Origin: Phytoactinopolyspora endophytica
Lineage (GTDB): Bacteria > Actinomycetota > Actinomycetes > Jiangellales > Jiangellaceae
DNA length: 6,706 nt
Assembly: GCF_004138495.1 (NCBI RefSeq)
Contig: NZ_ML142863.1
Span: forward strand, 88,965-95,670
Reading direction: 5' to 3'
Shown here: piece after piece, positions 1 through 4,923 of the stretch
How the letters are laid out: each line of letters opens with the position of its first letter
How positions within the stretch are numbered: position 1 is the stretch's first letter
The notes under the pieces: model-generated
What the model was told of the DNA's origin: nothing
The model's database searches: none
Seen by the model: only the letters and a program-made list of their open reading frames with translations
Position numbers and translations under genes: made by a program

Positions 1-178
1 TGCCGCCGCGCAGGCTCTTGGCCCCCTGCTCGCCCATCACCCAGGCCAGCGCGTCGACGACGTTCGACTTGCCCGAGCCGTTGGGCCCGACCACGCACGT
101 GATGCCGGGCTCGAACTGCAGGCTCGTCGAGGAAGCGAAGGACTTGAACCCCCGCAACGTCAAGCTCTTCAGATGCAA
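1..178 (-). CDS. smc: Chromosome segregation ATPase SMC, N-terminal 59 residues (partial, runs off the left edge)
   Basis: SMC is the ATPase of the bacterial condensin (SMC-ScpA-ScpB) that organises and separates chromosomes. Only the start of the gene is present. It reads [14 protein letters not shown], then a Walker A loop GPNGSGKS at residues 31-38, a Q-loop glutamine in MGEQ (Gln51), and the conserved AKSLRGG at 53-59. These are hallmarks of the SMC head domain and closely match remembered Streptomyces and Bacillus SMC N-termini. The start is a TTG at 178-176. An AGGAG-type ribosome site lies at 190-194, 11 bases upstream, and the conserved family N-terminus begins exactly at this codon. 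A full protein would be near 1200 residues, so about 95% lies outside the window. The upstream neighbour is a response regulator gene in the same direction, 187 bases away. Identity is very secure. Confidence 0.96.
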   Translation of the reverse strand, partial: MHLKSLTLRGFKSFASSTSLQFEPGITCVVGPNGSGKSNVVDALAWVMGEQGAKSLRGG

Positions 179-196
179 CGGATAACTCTCTCCTCA

Positions 197-228
197 CCGG
201 AAGCTGCCGGTCAGACTACCTCTTCCGG
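197..228 (-). promoter_or_regulatory. 7-bp inverted repeat in the smc leader, just upstream of its ribosome site
   Basis: CCGGAAG at 197-203 and CTTCCGG at 222-228 are perfect inverted arms around an 18-base loop. On the minus strand the loop contains TAGTCT, a weak -10-like hexamer, but no convincing -35 is visible at the usual spacing. The repeat ends only a few bases before the AGGAG of smc. It could be an mRNA hairpin that shapes smc translation, an operator over its promoter, or chance in GC-rich DNA. The repeat is certain; its role is inferred. Confidence 0.35.
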
Positions 229-251
229 CCGCTCCGCGCCGTGATTAGCGC

Positions 252-277
252 GCATCAGCCCGCTATGACGGGCATGC
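252..277 (-). terminator. Hairpin between the response regulator and smc, candidate terminator
   Basis: GCCCG (258-262) pairs with CGGGC (269-273) around a 6-base loop. After a 2-base bulge, GCAT (252-255) pairs with ATGC (274-277), giving 9 pairs. It lies about 90 bases past the stop of the response regulator and before smc. No T-run follows, but actinobacterial terminators often lack one. It could stop regulator transcription before smc. Confidence 0.4.
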
Positions 278-307
278 GCCTCGCGGAAGGACGGCGGCAC
301 AGACCGG

Positions 308-331
308 TCGGGCGTGGCGGAGATAGCCCGA
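308..331 (-). terminator. Second stem-loop downstream of the response regulator
   Basis: TCGGGC (308-313) and GCCCGA (326-331) form a 6-bp stem with a 12-base loop, 35 bases past the regulator stop codon. Together with the hairpin at 252-277 it makes a tandem pair of weak terminators. There is no T-run, so the function is inferred from position only. Confidence 0.3.
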
Positions 332-365
332 TGATGTCGGTCCCGCACGGCCATACCCGGTCCGG

Positions 366-1079
366 TCATGCCGGGACAGCGGAGGCGACAAGTCGGTAGC
401 CGACGTTGCGGACCGTGCCGATGAGGCGCGGTTGCGCCGCGTCGTCGCCCAGTTCACGGCGGAGGGTGCGAATGTGGACATCCACCACGCGCTCGTCACC
501 GAAGAAGTCGTGTCCCCATACGCGCTCCAGCAATTGACGGCGGGTAAAGACATGCCCCGGCGCCTCTGCGAGAGCGTGCAGGATGTCGAAGTCAAGCGCA
601 CTGAGCTCGACGACGCGTTCGTCCTCGACGACGACCGTGCGACGGGTGGGGTCGATCATCAGGCCGTCGAAGCGCAGGATGGCGTCGTCCGGGTCGGCCG
701 CACCAGCGGACGTGGTGGAACGGCGCAGGATCGCACGGACACGCAGGGCGAGCTCCCGGGCGCTGAAAGGCTTGGTCACGTAGTCGTCGCCGCCCGTGGT
801 GAAGCCGACCACCCGGTCGAGCTCCTCATCTCGGGCAGTCAGCAGGATCACCGGGACATCACTCGTCTTGCGGAGCCTCCTCATCACCTCGAAGCCGTCC
901 AGCCCGGGCAACATCACGTCCAGGATCACAAGATCAGGCTTCTCGTCGAGCGCCGCCCGCAGCCCGCCGGTGCCGTCGGCGGCCTCCGTCACGGCGAATC
1001 CGTCGGCTTCGAGGTAGGCGCGGACCAGCATCCGGATCTTTGCCTCGTCGTCGACGACGAGGACTCGTTGCGTCCGCAT
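366..1079 (-). CDS. OmpR/PhoB-family DNA-binding response regulator
   Basis: A 237-residue two-component response regulator that should be phosphorylated by the adjacent kinase and then bind promoter DNA. The receiver domain covers about residues 4-118, with the acidic pair Asp10/Asp11, phosphoacceptor Asp54 in VILDVMLPGLDG, Thr81 in LLTA and Lys103 in TKPF. All key residues are intact. The C-terminal winged helix (about 138-232) ends with the usual VDVHIRTLRRELGD and GTVRNVGYRL motifs. The segment before DDYVTKPF reads GFTTGG where GLELGA is common, a small deviation near the alpha4 face used for dimerisation. The ATG at 1079 fits the family N-terminus MRTQRVLVVDDE; the open frame upstream to 1214 is poly-Pro/Ser sequence without family resemblance. 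An in-frame GTG at 1088 is an alternative. No clear ribosome site precedes either start. The kinase gene lies 189 bases upstream, so order is kinase first. Confidence 0.93.
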   Translation of the reverse strand: MRTQRVLVVDDEAKIRMLVRAYLEADGFAVTEAADGTGGLRAALDEKPDLVILDVMLPGLDGFEVMRRLRKTSDVPVILLTARDEELDRVVGFTTGGDDYVTKPFSARELALRVRAILRRSTTSAGAADPDDAILRFDGLMIDPTRRTVVVEDERVVELSALDFDILHALAEAPGHVFTRRQLLERVWGHDFFGDERVVDVHIRTLRRELGDDAAQPRLIGTVRNVGYRLVASAVPA

Positions 1080-1081
1080 GG

Positions 1082-1118
1082 CTGCCACTATGCCAGGCGG
1101 GGCGGCCGACAGTGGCAG
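1082..1118 (-). promoter_or_regulatory. 8-bp perfect inverted repeat abutting the response-regulator start
   Basis: CTGCCACT (1082-1089) and AGTGGCAG (1111-1118) are perfect arms around a 21-base GC-rich loop, and the inner edge lies 2 bases before the regulator's ATG. In mRNA the stem would bury the initiation region, which also lacks a visible Shine-Dalgarno site. In DNA it could be an operator for autoregulation. On the minus strand CATAGT (1092-1087) sits 7 bases before the ATG, where a -10 element of a leaderless transcript would fall, but no good -35 accompanies it. Confidence 0.4.
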
Positions 1119-1185
1119 TCCCTGACCGAGGTTCCTGCAGCCTGGGGAGCGCCCCGGTCTCGTCCGATACGCCAAGCCCGGACGA

Positions 1186-1204
1186 GGGAGGGAGGGAGGG
1201 AGGG
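1186..1204 (+). repeat. (GGGA)4GGG run: five G3 tracts with one-base loops, G-quadruplex motif
   Basis: Five GGG tracts separated by single A residues occupy 1186-1204 on the + strand. Four or more G3 tracts with one-base loops is the classic motif for a very stable parallel G-quadruplex. The G-rich strand is the template strand for the kinase-regulator transcript, so the RNA carries the C-rich complement. It lies in the non-coding gap between kinase and regulator, 65 bases past the kinase stop. It may also simply be a 4-bp microsatellite prone to slippage. Confidence 0.75.
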
Positions 1205-1230
1205 CTGTCGTCACGGCTGCAGCGGAACAT

Positions 1231-1258
1231 TACGTGCCAACCCGGCGCAGGCACCGTA
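1231..1258 (-). terminator. Hairpin just after the kinase stop codon, candidate terminator or attenuator
   Basis: TACG-TGCC (1231-1238) pairs with GGCA-CGTA (1250-1253 and 1255-1258) with one bulged base (1254) and an 11-base loop, giving 8 pairs. It begins 10 bases past the TGA of the upstream sensor kinase, the expected place for a terminator. If it works, little transcript would reach the response regulator, which would then need its own promoter. A smaller hairpin (GGGG 1144-1147 with CCCC 1152-1155) follows. No T-run is present. Confidence 0.4.
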
Positions 1259-1268
1259 TGAGTCAGCG

Positions 1269-2381
1269 TCACCGGGCTTGAGCCTGCTCAGGCATTGAGG
1301 GAAGCCGGACACGGAACGCCGCTCCCCTGCTGGGTCCCGGAGAGCTGACGGTGATCTCGCCGCCATGTGCCCGGACAATGCCGCGAGCGATGGTGAGGCC
1401 GATCCCGCTGCCGCCGGCAGGCGCGGGCCGGCCGGCGGGTTCCAGCCGTTCGAATCGGTGGAAAATCCGCTCCAGGTCCTCCGCTGCGATGCCGATTCCC
1501 GTGTCGACGACGTCGATCACGGCGTCGTCGCCTTCCTGTCGCACGGTCACGTCGACCCGGCCGCCCGGATCCGTGGCGGCAAGTGCGTTGCCCAGCAGAT
1601 TCGTGACAACCTGCACGATGCGCTCGCGGTCGACCTCAGCATGGACCGGTGCCGACGCCACTACCTGGAGTCCGACCCCCTGGTCCTCGAACTGCGGGCG
1701 CAGCCGTTCCGCTGTTCGCTGTGCCGTCTTGGCCAGATCTGCTTCACCGCGTACGAGCCGGAACGCCCCCTCTTCCACCCGGGAGAGGCTGGACAGGTCC
1801 GAGGCGAGCCGCTGCAGACGCGCAATATCCTCCCCGAGGGAGGCGAACAACTCGCCTGACGGCGCGAACACCCCGTCGACGAGGCCGTCCACCTGCCCAC
1901 GCAACATCGACAGCGGTGTCCGCATTTCGTGGGCGACCTCGGAGACCAGCCGCGCCCGCCGCCGTTCGACGTCGGCCAGCTCGGCGGAGAGCCGGTTGAC
2001 ATCGGCCACCAGTCGGCCCAGCTCCGGCTCACGGGGCACAGGAATCCGCTGGCCGTAGTGCCCCGCGGCCATGCGGCGCGTGGCCGCACGAATTCGGTCC
2101 AGCGAACGCAGCAGCAGCCGGGACGTCACCGTCGCGCCTACCACCGCGACGGCGAGGCCCACCAACAGGGCGATCACCACCGCTCTGTCGAACGTCCTCT
2201 CGACCTCGCGGGAGAGGATCATGCCGGTCTCCACCTCGGGGTCGAACTCGCTCGGCACCAGAGCCGCCGCCGCGGCGAACATCGCTGCGAGCGAAACGAT
2301 GACAACCGCAAGGTGGGAGGAGAACAGCCGGGTGCGCAGGCTCAAGGTGCGCCACCACTGACGGCCAGGCAAACGGATCAT
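1269..2381 (-). CDS. Sensor histidine kinase, BaeS-like, with a very short extracytoplasmic loop
   Basis: A 370-residue membrane kinase that autophosphorylates and passes phosphate to the downstream response regulator. Two membrane helices (about 24-42 and 67-87) flank an outer loop of only about 24 residues. A HAMP linker (about 88-140) follows. The dimerisation domain has phosphoacceptor His151 in SEVAHEMRTPL. The ATP-binding domain shows Asn265 in the N box (NLLGNALAAT), Asp293 in DTGIGI, and the G2 box GGSGIGLTIA (323-332). All catalytic motifs are intact. The ATG at 2381 is preferred because GAGAGGAAG lies 9 bases upstream. A GTG at 2450 would add 23 residues with a charged MLDRRRRSE start but has no ribosome site. 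The gap to the upstream hydrolase is 83 bases from this start, so co-transcription is likely. The short loop suggests sensing inside or at the membrane, or through a partner. Confidence 0.93.
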   Translation of the reverse strand: MIRLPGRQWWRTLSLRTRLFSSHLAVVIVSLAAMFAAAAALVPSEFDPEVETGMILSREVERTFDRAVVIALLVGLAVAVVGATVTSRLLLRSLDRIRAATRRMAAGHYGQRIPVPREPELGRLVADVNRLSAELADVERRRARLVSEVAHEMRTPLSMLRGQVDGLVDGVFAPSGELFASLGEDIARLQRLASDLSSLSRVEEGAFRLVRGEADLAKTAQRTAERLRPQFEDQGVGLQVVASAPVHAEVDRERIVQVVTNLLGNALAATDPGGRVDVTVRQEGDDAVIDVVDTGIGIAAEDLERIFHRFERLEPAGRPAPAGGSGIGLTIARGIVRAHGGEITVSSPGPSRGAAFRVRLPSMPEQAQAR

Positions 2382-2390
2382 CGCTGTGCT

Positions 2391-2399
2391 TCCTCTCTC
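2391..2399 (-). promoter_or_regulatory. Ribosome binding site that decides the kinase start
   Basis: On the minus strand GAGAGGA sits 9 bases before the ATG at 2381, followed by AG. No comparable site precedes the longer GTG candidate at 2450, so the shorter protein is favoured. Confidence 0.6.
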
Positions 2400-2464
2400 G
2401 TCCGCGAGGCTTACCGCGGTCGGCTCCGACCGCCGGCGTCGGTCGAGCACGTCTCGTGGCTATG

Positions 2465-3754
2465 TCACAGATTGTGCTTGAGCCAGTCCGCGGCTATCGG
2501 GTTGCGATCCTTGGCCAGCGGGCAGTGTCCCGTGCCCTTGGTGATCTTGACCTCGCCCTGGGTGGATGAGTCGGCGAGTCGCTTCAGGTCACCGCCCGTC
2601 GCGAAGGGATCGTCCGATGTCGTCATCGCCAGGATCGGAGTGTCGGTCTGCACCTTGCCCACGAACCCCTGGTTGACCAGCGACGCCTTGCGGGCGAGCT
2701 CCGCCAGCCGTTCCGTGTCCTCGACCGGGACGTCGTAGCGAGCGGCCAGCGCCGCCCGCGGCTGCGGCGTGAGGGATTCGATGAACTCGGTGCCGGCGTT
2801 GAGAGCCTCATGCACCGGGGGGCAGAGGGCCACCACGGCCTTGACCCGTTCATCGGTGAACGCGAGACGTCCCACCGTGTTCCCTCCGTACGACTGGCCC
2901 ATGGCGCCGATACGCTTCGCGTCTAAGCGCTGGTCGGCGCGCACCACGTCGACTACGGCACTGTAGAGGCGGTCCGTGTCGGGACGGTCGGCGGGCCAGT
3001 CCTGGCTGTCACCGAAGCCCGAGTTGTCGATCGAGACCATGGCGATACCGGCAGGAGCGAGGTGCTGTTCGAACGTCTCCGCAAACTCGGTCTTGGCCCA
3101 GTCGATGCCGCCTGAGGTGATCAGGACCGGGAAGGGGCCGTCGCCCTCGGGGAGATGGAGGAATGCCTCCAACGTTCCGCCTTCGAAGGGCACCTGCAGC
3201 CGCTCGAAGTCCCAGTCCCCGAGCCGTGCCGCTTTTTCATATGCGTCCTTCGCCATCCTGTAGGCATCTGCCTCCCGTTCCGTCTCCCGGTGCTGAGGGT
3301 AGGCGGCCACCGTGAAGTAGACCGACGCCTCCCGATACTGGTTCCGCGCCGTGCGGGAATCCCCGCTGGATTGGGCGGCATCGGCCTTGCCCAGCGTCTC
3401 CTCAGCGACGGTGGTCCACTCCGTGATCCAGTTGCCGGCACCGGGCTTGGTCACGGTGTCGAACCACTCCGGATTCTCCCGCTTGCCCGTTGCCTTCTGG
3501 ATGCGGTGCAGCACCGTGTTCATCACCGAAGGATCGCCGCCATGAGTAGTCCAGTCCTCCAGGCGGACTTCGCGAAACCACTTCTCCTCATCGATCTTGA
3601 CCGGTTCGACAGGGGTGGCCGAGCTAGAGTCGCCGACCGATGGATCCGCCCCGCCCGTTGGGGCAGGCGTCTCGGTCGCTCCGCACGCCGCGATGGCCAA
3701 CGTCGCCACAGCCGCCCAGGCTGCCACCGTCGACAGCCGTACTTGATGTCGCAT
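2465..3754 (-). CDS. FrsA-like alpha/beta hydrolase, predicted surface lipoprotein
   Basis: A 429-residue exported serine hydrolase or esterase; the substrate cannot be told from sequence. Residues 1-24 form a lipoprotein signal: a basic start (MRHQVR), a hydrophobic stretch and the lipobox IAAC with lipidation at Cys24. A Ser/Pro/Gly/Asp-rich tether (25-52) follows, then a helical region (about 56-180) and an alpha/beta hydrolase core (about 185-429). The likely oxyanion region is TSGG (213-216), the nucleophile Ser288 in GQSYGG, the acid Asp381 or Asp382 in TTSDDPF, and His410 in GTGHCPL. A helical N-terminal domain before the hydrolase core is typical of the FrsA/DUF1100 group, which includes the C-C hydrolase for 2,6-dihydroxypseudooxynicotine. 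The start at 3754 has an excellent AGGAGG 6 bases upstream and gives the lipoprotein signal directly. The open frame continues to 3895 but lacks such a start. The gene is divergent from tetR and precedes the kinase gene in the same direction. Confidence 0.9.
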   Translation of the reverse strand: MRHQVRLSTVAAWAAVATLAIAACGATETPAPTGGADPSVGDSSSATPVEPVKIDEEKWFREVRLEDWTTHGGDPSVMNTVLHRIQKATGKRENPEWFDTVTKPGAGNWITEWTTVAEETLGKADAAQSSGDSRTARNQYREASVYFTVAAYPQHRETEREADAYRMAKDAYEKAARLGDWDFERLQVPFEGGTLEAFLHLPEGDGPFPVLITSGGIDWAKTEFAETFEQHLAPAGIAMVSIDNSGFGDSQDWPADRPDTDRLYSAVVDVVRADQRLDAKRIGAMGQSYGGNTVGRLAFTDERVKAVVALCPPVHEALNAGTEFIESLTPQPRAALAARYDVPVEDTERLAELARKASLVNQGFVGKVQTDTPILAMTTSDDPFATGGDLKRLADSSTQGEVKITKGTGHCPLAKDRNPIAADWLKHNL

Positions 3755-3760
3755 GTCTTT

Positions 3761-3766
3761 CCTCCT
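3761..3766 (-). promoter_or_regulatory. Strong AGGAGG ribosome site of the hydrolase
   Basis: A full AGGAGG on the minus strand lies 6 bases before the ATG at 3754. It fixes the start at the lipoprotein signal peptide rather than at the longer upstream open frame. Confidence 0.85.
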
Positions 3767-3773
3767 ACATTCG

Positions 3774-3807
3774 CCGGACCTGTACTCGTGTTGCAAGTCA
3801 AGTCCGG
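3774..3807 (-). promoter_or_regulatory. Inverted repeat around a -35-like element upstream of the hydrolase
   Basis: CCGGAC (3774-3779) and GTCCGG (3802-3807) are perfect 6-bp arms 22 bases apart. On the minus strand TTGACT (3801-3796), a good -35 match, lies just inside one arm. No -10 is clear at 17-19 bases, so the promoter is only partly supported. The repeat lies where a repressor would block the hydrolase promoter. The role is inferred. Confidence 0.3.
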
Positions 3808-3834
3808 TCGCATGTGGCTCGTGCGATTGCCTGT

Positions 3835-3851
3835 ATGAAGCCTTCATGAAG
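3835..3851. promoter_or_regulatory. Overlapping palindromes ATGAAG-C-CTTCAT and CTTCATGAAG, operator candidate
   Basis: ATGAAG (3835-3840) and CTTCAT (3842-3847) form a perfect 13-bp dyad, and CTTCATGAAG (3842-3851) is a second perfect 10-bp palindrome sharing a half site. The site is AT-richer than its surroundings and sits 34 bases upstream of the TTGACT of the hydrolase. Dyads like this are typical TetR-family operators, and a TetR gene is divergent here. Binding is not shown by the sequence. Confidence 0.4.
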
Positions 3852-3873
3852 ACGCGAGACACCGGGCGCTCCA

Positions 3874-3897
3874 CAGCACTCACGGCAGCACTCACGG
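3874..3897 (+). repeat. Exact 12-bp tandem duplication
   Basis: CAGCACTCACGG occurs twice back to back (3874-3885 and 3886-3897) in the divergent intergenic region. It may be a replication-slippage duplication or a doubled protein-binding site. No other copy was noticed in the window. Confidence 0.85.
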
Positions 3898-3943
3898 CGC
3901 GCCCCGCACGGCTGGAGAGGTGCGAAACGCCAGACGGTGGCCT

Positions 3944-3957
3944 CGACCGGACGGTCG
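3944..3957. promoter_or_regulatory. Palindrome CGACCG-GA-CGGTCG, operator candidate upstream of tetR
   Basis: Perfect 6-bp arms with a 2-base centre (3944-3949 and 3952-3957), 143 bases before the tetR ATG. Length and symmetry suit a TetR-type dimer, though such words arise easily in GC-rich DNA. It is the most symmetric site on the tetR side of the intergenic region. Confidence 0.35.
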
Positions 3958-4025
3958 GCGTGTTGCCCCTCCAAGGCCTCGCAAGGCAGAGCGAGACCGG
4001 CTCACGCGCGGGTGCTACCGCACAG

Positions 4026-4031
4026 TACAGT
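4026..4031 (+). promoter_or_regulatory. Possible -10 element of tetR
   Basis: TACAGT fits the TANNNT pattern of vegetative -10 elements and lies 75 bases before the tetR ATG, within the short repeat ACAGTACAGT. The bases 16-19 upstream do not resemble a -35, so support is weak. Confidence 0.2.
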
Positions 4032-4072
4032 CACAAGAAGGACGTCCAAGCGTCTACACCTACAGCGGGTGC

Positions 4073-4078
4073 AAGAGG
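4073..4078 (+). promoter_or_regulatory. Possible tetR ribosome site (AAGAGG)
   Basis: AAGAGG is 7 bases before an in-frame TTG at 4086 and 22 bases before the ATG at 4101. This spacing supports a TTG start that would add 5 residues (MSASN). A weaker AAGG at 4082-4085 is 15 bases from the ATG, too far to be ideal. Confidence 0.35.
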
Positions 4079-4100
4079 TTTAAGGTTGAGCGCTTCGAAC

Positions 4101-4865
4101 ATGACCGCCGCCGCACCGGACACGCCGAACGGCGCGAAGGTGCCGGGCAGCCCGGCCTGGTGGGCTGCCCGCCCCGTCGCCAGCACCACCCCTCGTCGTG
4201 GCCGCCCCGCCCTGGACACCGACCTCATTATCGGGACCGCCCTGCGCCTCGTCGACGAACACGGCGTCCACGCCTTCTCCCTGCGGATGCTCGCCGACGC
4301 CCTGGGCTCCGGCACCGCCACCCTCTACCGCCATTTCGCGAGCAAGGACGAGATCCTTGCCCTCACCGTGGACCGCGTCCTCGGGGAACCCAACCTGAGC
4401 GACCTCGGCGCCCTCGCCACCTGGCAGGAGGCCCTCACCGCCACAGGCCACCGCTTGTACGACGCCCTGTGCCGCCACCCCAACATCGTGTCCCCGCTCA
4501 TGGCCCAGGTCCCTGTCGGGCCCAGCGGGCTAGCCCAGCGCGAACGCATCCTGCGTGCCCTCCTGGACCGCGGTCTGCCCGCCGACCTGGCCGCCCGTGC
4601 GTTCACCGCCGTCAGCCACTATGTCATCGGCTTCACCGCTCAGCAGCACGGACCCGCAGCCGCGCCGCCCACTGCCGGCCCTCAGCTCGCCGCCTTCTAC
4701 CGTCGCCTGGATCCCGACGAGTACCCGGCTATCGCCCAAACCAGCCACACCCTCACTTCGGTTCCTCTGCTCGAGGAGTTCCGCTTCGGCCTGGAACTCC
4801 TCGTCGGCGGCCTCGACCGCCACGCCCAGCAGGACACGCGGAACCCGCCGCCGCGAAAGACGTGA
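4101..4865 (+). CDS. TetR/AcrR-family transcriptional repressor
   Basis: A 254-residue one-component regulator, expected to bind DNA as a dimer and let go when a small ligand enters the C-terminal domain. After a long, probably disordered N-terminal arm (1-31, rich in Ala/Pro) and a basic PRRGRPALD stretch, the TetR DNA-binding domain covers about 38-85. Its helix-turn-helix (about 60-79) reads SLRMLADALGSGTATLYRHF, followed by the conserved SKDEI. The C-terminal part (about 95-245) is all-helical and ends in FRFGLELLVGGLDRH, as in TetR_C_1-type ligand domains. The start is uncertain: ATG 4101, TTG 4086 (better ribosome site) or GTG 4140. It is divergent from the hydrolase/kinase genes across a 346-base palindrome-bearing region, the usual layout for a repressor of itself and its neighbour. 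It converges on the second kinase gene. No ligand can be named. Confidence 0.92.
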   Translation: MTAAAPDTPNGAKVPGSPAWWAARPVASTTPRRGRPALDTDLIIGTALRLVDEHGVHAFSLRMLADALGSGTATLYRHFASKDEILALTVDRVLGEPNLSDLGALATWQEALTATGHRLYDALCRHPNIVSPLMAQVPVGPSGLAQRERILRALLDRGLPADLAARAFTAVSHYVIGFTAQQHGPAAAPPTAGPQLAAFYRRLDPDEYPAIAQTSHTLTSVPLLEEFRFGLELLVGGLDRHAQQDTRNPPPRKT

Positions 4866-4887
4866 TCACCAACAGCGTGCACGCCGT

Positions 4888-4918
4888 CAAGCCGACCGGT
4901 CGGGTCGCAGTGGGCTTG
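4888..4918. terminator. Hairpin between convergent tetR and kinase genes, bidirectional terminator candidate
   Basis: CAAGC-CGACC (4888-4897) pairs with GGTCG (4903-4907) and, after a 6-base bulge, GCTTG (4914-4918); the loop is 5 bases. A shorter perfect palindrome CCGACCGGTCGG (4892-4903) is an alternative fold. It fills most of the 58-base gap between two gene ends that face each other, so it could end both transcripts. No T-run. Confidence 0.5.
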
Positions 4919-4923
4919 TCTGG

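Noticed and set aside
179..365. Possible acylphosphatase remnant upstream of smc
   Set aside because: No acylphosphatase-like motif could be read in any minus-strand frame of this gap; it appears to hold only hairpins and the smc leader.
263..601. Minus-strand open frame (112 codons) overlapping the regulator's 3' end
   Set aside because: It is out of frame with the regulator, low in recognisable content and has shadow-like composition.
1043..1062. Perfect 20-bp palindrome (CCTCGTCGTC and its complement) inside the regulator gene
   Set aside because: It falls exactly on the codons for the conserved LVVDDE motif; GTC valine and GAC aspartate codons are complementary, so the symmetry follows from the protein motif plus GC-rich codon choice.
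432..1298. Long + strand open frame (288 codons) opposite the response regulator
   Set aside because: It is antisense to a clearly real gene, its protein has the Arg/Gly/His-rich look of a GC-rich shadow frame, and no ribosome site or family motif is visible.
1929..2738. Long + strand open frame opposite the kinase and hydrolase genes
   Set aside because: It spans two real minus-strand genes and their gap, with shadow-frame composition and no recognisable domain.
3755..3895. Upstream extension of the hydrolase frame to 3895
   Set aside because: The AGGAGG-supported ATG at 3754 gives a clean lipoprotein signal peptide; the extension would bury it 47 residues inside the protein.
3753..4100. 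Upstream extension of the tetR frame to 3753 (or ATG at 3846)
   Set aside because: It would add 85-116 residues with no TetR-family counterpart across DNA that looks like a control region, and no good ribosome site precedes those starts.
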